A stretch of 64,000 bases of DNA, taken from Nansenia antarctica. Lineage: Eukaryota > Chordata > Actinopteri > Argentiniformes > Microstomatidae. Position 1 is the first letter of the stretch; each line of letters begins with the position of its first letter. Below are positions 59,523 to 64,000 of the stretch, one piece after another. The notes below the pieces were generated by a model, which made no database searches, had not been told where the DNA came from, and saw nothing but the letters and a program-made list of their open reading frames with translations. The translations under genes were made by a program, and so were the position numbers. The DNA lies in the NCBI GenBank assembly GCA_963989245.1, contig OZ022347.1:40141794-40205793 (forward strand), written 5' to 3'.

Positions 59523-60440
59523 TGTTGTGAAGGCCCACAGTTTTAGAGCCAGTTTTAGTTTCCCCGAAATCAGCCCTTTTGCCCCAGTTATTTACTTTCT
59601 TATTTTCTATACTATTCTGTACGTTTATGAAGGTATATGTATTATTATTGTAAATGTTGCTGTATATTTGATGACGTAGTATATCCGGGGTGTGTCCGTG
59701 GCCCGGATGTTGGGTTCGGTGGTGCCTATATAAGAGACGGGAGTAGTCCGCGAGTCAGAGTGTGTGGTGAGCAGCAGAACGAGAGAGAAGCAGAACGAGA
59801 GAGAATAACGAGAAGCCGATCCAAGATGGCGGATTCAGCAGCGCGCACCCCGTGCAGCAACTGAAGACGCCAGGAAAGCGATTACCGAGTGTACCACGGT
59901 AGCCCGTTTTAGTTGTGTTCAACGTTGGACCAAGCGGGACGCCAGCTGGACATTAATCGTCGCCTCCACGAGCGAACACAGACTCCAGCGGAGCTTCGAC
60001 GCGGACCACTTCATCGACGCACAGGCCATTCAACCAGGCCTCAATGCGCACCACGCCACTGGATTATAAGCCTGTTCAGGCCAGAGACTATCAGTGAGTG
60101 ATTGAGAGTGTGTGTGGCCGGCCGGGAGGGAATGTGTATTTGGGGATGTATACAACCGTCATGTGTAATAAATGTGTGTTCAGATGTAATACCGTGTGTT
60201 AGTTGTTTGTAGCTCCAATGCTAATGCTAGTTGTTTGTAGCTCCAATGCTAATGCTAGTTGTTTGTAGCTCCAATGCTAATGCTAGTTCCCTTGCTAATG
60301 CTAACGACATTAACTGCTAGTCTAACGGTTTGCTGTCGCCCCCTGCCTGTATCCTCCTATACTGCCTATTTAGCTCCCTTAGTTAGATAACCAGCCCCTT
60401 CCTAAAGTATACAGTCCTTTTCAGCTACTCCCTGGTTACA
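59523..60440 (+). repeat. 3' LTR of the BEL/Pao element
   Basis: 918 bp, offset from the 5' LTR by exactly 4,861 bp along its whole length. No difference found on reading. Preceded by CATGGGGCGGC as polypurine tract. Confidence 0.93.
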
Positions 60441-60442
60441 CC

Positions 60443-61012
60443 GTGGATAATACCAAATACTACTACGTGGTAGCAGCTCTTACCAATTCAACGGCAGCGA
60501 GAGTGGTGAGTCTTATTGAAAACCCACCGGCACAGCACAAATATGTTACCTTGAAGGCACACCTCATCGATACTTTTTGTCTGTCTGAATCTGAACGTGC
60601 ACGCCAGCTCCTCTCTCTCCCTGGGCTCGGTGACACAAAACCCTCTGAACTGATGGACCACATGCTAGCTCTGCTGGGCGACCATCAGCCGTGTTTTCTT
60701 TTTAAAGAGCTTTTTTTGCAACAGTTGCCAGACCAGGTTCGTTTTTCTATGGCTAATTCAATCAAAACAGACTTTCGTCAGCTAGCCAAGGAAGCGGATA
60801 TATTTTTCTCAGCTGGGAAGTGGTGTTTTACAGCCACCATGGATGAGTATCATGGGTTCCAACCACTGTCCATCTCCGCTACTGCTGTGGCCCGCCGGGT
60901 GAGGCTGGCGGGGTTGTGCTTTTACCATGCAAAATTCGGGAACAAAGCTAAGAAGTGCCTACCACCATGCAACTTCAGTGTGTCGGGAAACGCACAGGCC
61001 GCCACTCATTAG
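60443..61012 (+). CDS. gag: CsRn1-like Gag, 3' part
   Basis: 190 codons continuing the frame of 54,554-54,661. It holds TNSTAARVVSLIENPPAQHK, capsid-like helices and a C-x3-H-x8-C-x3-C knuckle (CFYHAKFGNKAKKCLPPC), and stops at TAG (61,010-61,012). It is intact apart from the BEL insertion. It overlaps pol by 25 bp. Confidence 0.85.
   Translation: MDNTKYYYVVAALTNSTAARVVSLIENPPAQHKYVTLKAHLIDTFCLSESERARQLLSLPGLGDTKPSELMDHMLALLGDHQPCFLFKELFLQQLPDQVRFSMANSIKTDFRQLAKEADIFFSAGKWCFTATMDEYHGFQPLSISATAVARRVRLAGLCFYHAKFGNKAKKCLPPCNFSVSGNAQAATH
60985..60991 (+). promoter_or_regulatory. Putative -1 frameshift heptamer, second CsRn1-like element
   Basis: G GGA AAC in the gag frame, same heptamer and same distance from the knuckle as in the element at 7,336-11,866. 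Downstream GGCCGCCAC can pair with GTGG..CCGGCC, a weaker hairpin than in the other copy. Confidence 0.6.
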
Positions 61013-64000
61013 CAGCTGTGGGTGCCGGCCATTCTGCAGGCTTGCTGTACGTCACTGACTCCCTCTCTGGCCGCCGGTTTCTATGTGACACGGGGGCCCA
61101 GGTGAGCGTGCTGCCTGTATCGGCAATAGACATTAAAACAGCGAAACGAGGGCCCTCCCTTGAGGCTGCCAATGGCAGTGCAATCGCTACCTTCGGCAGG
61201 CGCACTGTGGGTTTGTGTTTTGCTGACCAGCGTTTTACCTGGAGTTTTGTGTTGGCCAAAGTGTCTACTCCCCTCTTAGGCGCTGACTTTCTCTGCGCTA
61301 ACAGCCTCCTGGTGGACGTGGGGAACCGCCGACTCGTCAATGCTGAGACGTTCGGCTCCTTGTCATGTGAGCGCAGTGACGCAGCCACAATGAAGCTGTC
61401 CAGTGCTGTCTCGCCGGCTGATGAGTTCTCCCCTCTTCTATTGGAGTTCTCAGACATCACAACACCTACCTTCTCGGCCGCTGCCACCAAACACGGCGTC
61501 ATGCATTACATCTCCACGGAAGGCCCACCAGTGCATGCCAGGGCCCGTCGCCTCGACCCACACAAGCTCACTATCGCGAAAGAGGAGTTTGCAGCCATGG
61601 AGACACTTGGCATCATTCGCCGTTCTGACAGTCCCTGGGCCTCGCCTCTCCATCTCGTTCCCAAGTCCAACGGAGGCTGGCGTCCGTGCGGCGACTACCG
61701 GCGCCTAAATGATGTCACCACACCTGACCGTTACCCCGTTCCACACATTCAAGACTTTTCAGCCCATCTAGCGGGCGCGTCTATTTTTTCTAAAGTGGAT
61801 TTGGTACGGGGATACCACCAGGTGCCAGTTAGCCCTCAGGACGTCCCTAAGACAGCGGTTATAACACCATTCGGACTGTTTGAGTTTTTGAGGATGCCGT
61901 TTGGCCTCAAGAATGCCGCCCAGACCTTTCAGAGATTGATGGACGCCATGCTGGGCAACCTGCCTTTTGTGTTTGTCTACCTAGACGATATCTTGATAGC
62001 CAGCACGTCCAAGGCAGAGCACCTATCCCACCTCCGTCTCCTCTTCAGTCGCCTCCGGGAACATGGATTAATCATCAACCCAGCAAAGTGCCAGTTTGGA
62101 CTGCCTGCCATGGATTTCCTCGGCCACCACATCACTACTGCTGGGGCGGTCCCGCTGCCATCAAAGGTGGACGCTGTGCTGCAGCTCCCACGCCCTACCA
62201 GCATTAGAGCTTTACAGGAGTTCCTGGGAATGGTGAATTTCTACCATCGATTCATCCCTCAGGCTGCCCACCTAATGCGCCCCCTGCATGGGGCTCTCAA
62301 GGGCAAGACCCCTAAGCACATCATCGAATGGTCCGACGAAATGTCAAAGGCGTTCTCAGACACCAAGGAAGCCCTCGCGAGCGCGACCATGCTGACTCAC
62401 CCCGTGCCTGAGGCTTCCGTGGCCTTGACAACTGATGCCTCAGATTATGCCGTCGGAGCCGTTTACGAACAGCTGGTCAAGGGGGTTTGGCAACCCCTGG
62501 CATTTTTCAGCCGACAACTCCGCTCCAGTGAGCAAAAATACAGCACCTTTGACCGAGAGCTCCTCGCCCTGTACTTGGCAATCAGGCACTTCCGGTTCCT
62601 GCTGGAGGCTCGTCCATTCACGGTTTTTGTGGACCACAAACCGTTGATTTTTGCCATGGCTAAGGTGTCGGAGCCGTGGTCTGCCAGGCAGCAGCGTCAT
62701 CTGGCTTATATCTCAGAGTTCACTACAGACATTCGGCATGTGGCGGGAAAGGACAACCCCGTAGCTGACTGCCTCTCTCGTGCCACTATCGGGGCTGTCC
62801 ATCTCGGCATCGACTACGCCCGTATGGCTGCGGATCAGGCTTCGGACCCAGACATCCAGGAATACAGGACTAAAGTTTCTGGCCTCCAGTTGGTGGACAT
62901 CCCCTTCAGCGACGACGGCACGACGCTGCTTTGTGACGTGTCCATGGAGCAGCCGCGCCCAGTAGTTCCACATGCTTGGAGACGGCAAGTTTTCGAGGCC
63001 ATACATAGCCTCTCACACCCAGGCAGGAAACCTTCGCAGCGCCTGATTGCAGCGAAATTCGTCTGGCCCAGGATGAAGGTTGACATTGGTGGGTGGGTCA
63101 GGACCTGCGTGCCATGCCGACGGGCAAAGGTCCATCGTCATGTTAAGGCCCCGCTGGAGCGGTTCACGGTCCCTGAAAGACGCTTCGACCACGTCAACAT
63201 TGATCTGGTGGGTCCCCTTCCCGCCTCCAGGGGGTACACTCACCTTCTGACGATGGTGGACAGAACCACCCGTTGGCCAGAGGCCGTCCCATTGACGGAG
63301 ACTACCACAGTTGAGGTGGCCCGCGCATTCATCGGCACCTGGGTCGCCCGGTTTGGGGTCCCCTCAGACCTGTCCTCTGATCGGGGGGCCCAGTTCACTT
63401 CTGGCTTATGGACTTCCATTAGTCAGCAGCTGGGTGTCTCCCTCCACCGCACTACGGCTTATCACCCACAGGCTAATGGCCTGTGTGAACGTTTTCACCG
63501 GTCCATGAAGGCTGCTCTTAAAGCCGATCTCCGGGGCGGCGGCTGGGTCGACAGGCTTCCTTGGGTGATGCTGGGACTCCGTACTGCACCTAAAGAGGAC
63601 CTTCTTTCATCCTCTGCTGAGCTGGTGTACGGCCAACCCCTCCGGGTTCCGGGGGATTTCCTCCCTTGTGCTACGGTCCCCTGGTCAGCACCAGAACAGC
63701 GAAGTGCTCTGCTGGACAAGGCCAAGTCGTTCCGGCCAATCCCTACCTCATGCCACGGCGTTCCTAAAGTACGTGTCCCGCCTGATCTGAAGGCATCGGG
63801 GTATGTCTTCATCCGCCAAGACGCCCATCGAGCCCCCCTGCAACCGCCCTATGATGGTCCCTACCGGGTCGTGGAGACAGGCGACAAATTCTTTATTATC
63901 GACATGGGGGGTAGTAAGGAACGCATCTCGGTGGATCGCCTTAAGCCAGCTCATCTGGACTTGGACCGTCCCGTCGAGGTGGCCCTCCCGCCCCGCCGCG
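60988..64000 (+). CDS. pol: CsRn1-like Pol polyprotein, incomplete at the window edge
   Basis: The -1 frame relative to gag is open from the heptamer to the last base, about 1,004 codons. Protease CDTGAQVSVLP, reverse transcriptase VDLVRGYHQV and YLDDILIAS (YLDD at 331-334), RNase H TTDASDYAVGA, integrase finger ending CVPCRRAK, core FDHVNIDLVGPL, DRGAQFTS and HPQANGLCERF. The same domain order as the copy at 7,593-10,901. The stop and 3' LTR lie beyond 64,000. No damage seen. Confidence 0.9.

Larger units (their letters stand above)
54662..60440 (+). mobile_element. BEL/Pao LTR retrotransposon carrying a captured Prp40-family segment, TSD CCGTG
   Basis: 918-bp LTRs (54,662-55,579 and 59,523-60,440) start TGTTGTGAAGG, end CTGGTTACA and read as identical. 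CCGTG flanks at 54,657-54,661 and 60,441-60,445. The primer-like TTGGTCCTTCGAGCCGG follows the 5' LTR. One ORF spans the interior but lacks RT, RNase H and the integrase core. It must have used enzymes from a related element to move. It sits inside the gag of a CsRn1-like element. Confidence 0.93.
54251..64000 (+). mobile_element. Second CsRn1-like Gypsy element, split by BEL, running off the window
   Basis: The LTR 54,251-54,508 (TGTAGTGACCGC...CTCCTACAT) is followed directly by the TGGTGACCCTGA primer site. Gag starts at 54,554 and is interrupted at 54,661 by the BEL element. It resumes at 60,446 and pol continues in frame to the last base. The right LTR lies outside. The motif order and the CHCC knuckle are those of the element at 7,336-11,866, but the two are clearly diverged. 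Confidence 0.88.

Overview
The window looks like a transposon-saturated stretch of a ray-finned (teleost) fish genome. I infer this from the repeat mix: hAT elements with 8-bp target duplications, Tc1-like transposons, L2/CR1-type LINEs, an I-type LINE with RNase H, a tRNA-derived SINE, Ty3/Gypsy elements of three kinds (CsRn1-like, single-ORF Mag-like, sushi-ichi-like chromovirus) and a BEL/Pao element, plus a teleost-style tandem C2H2 zinc-finger exon. No bacterial features are present. No species is assigned.

Layout. 1-5,100: a deleted hAT element (TSD GTGTAAAA), Tc1-like and LINE fragments, microsatellites and a minisatellite. 5,138-22,707 (minus): dispersed exons of a Ulp1/SENP-like (C48) cysteine peptidase gene with visible splice sites and His, probable Asp, Gln and Cys active-site positions, but with frame damage. 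Its introns hold LTR retrotransposons, all in the gene's own orientation: a CsRn1-like element (7,336-11,866) and a Mag-like element (12,369-22,450) that itself contains a sushi-ichi-like element (16,753-22,228). 22,900-36,970: an I-type LINE remnant, a hAT, a nearly complete CR1/L2-group LINE on plus, a decayed L2-type LINE on minus split by a hAT, and Tc1 and L2 tails. 37,000-43,400: a SINE, a 121-bp hAT MITE, a long-TIR element, and a KIAA1586-like hAT carrying two nested hAT-type elements and one retroposed insert. 43,418-44,927 (minus): a 13-finger C2H2 exon with a disrupted C-terminal tail. 45,400-54,250: a broken LINE with an SGNH-type ORF1, a Tc1-like element with long inverted repeats split by two hAT-type elements, a palindrome with telomere-like hexamers, and minor repeats. 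54,251-64,000 (plus): a second CsRn1-like element, cut in its gag by a complete BEL/Pao element (54,662-60,440), with its pol running off the window.

Main discovery. The BEL element has two 918-bp LTRs that read as identical, a 5-bp TSD and one open 1,293-residue ORF. After Gag and protease, the reverse transcriptase, RNase H and integrase core is absent. In its place is an in-frame, intron-less piece of a Prp40-family (PRPF40A/B) splicing factor: a hybrid WW domain, the first FF domain, and another FF domain matching the third in the parent. The ORF then returns to a BEL-like integrase tail. This appears to be a recently mobile, non-autonomous retroelement carrying a captured host splicing-factor segment.

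Other mechanistic signals: a GGGAAAC slippery heptamer, 6-nt spacer and 12-bp hairpin at the gag-pol overlap of one CsRn1-like element, with the heptamer kept in the second copy; a 15-nt self-primer in the sushi-ichi-like element; and a CR1/L2-group LINE whose coding frame is cut by a single TAA after a 47-codon leader.
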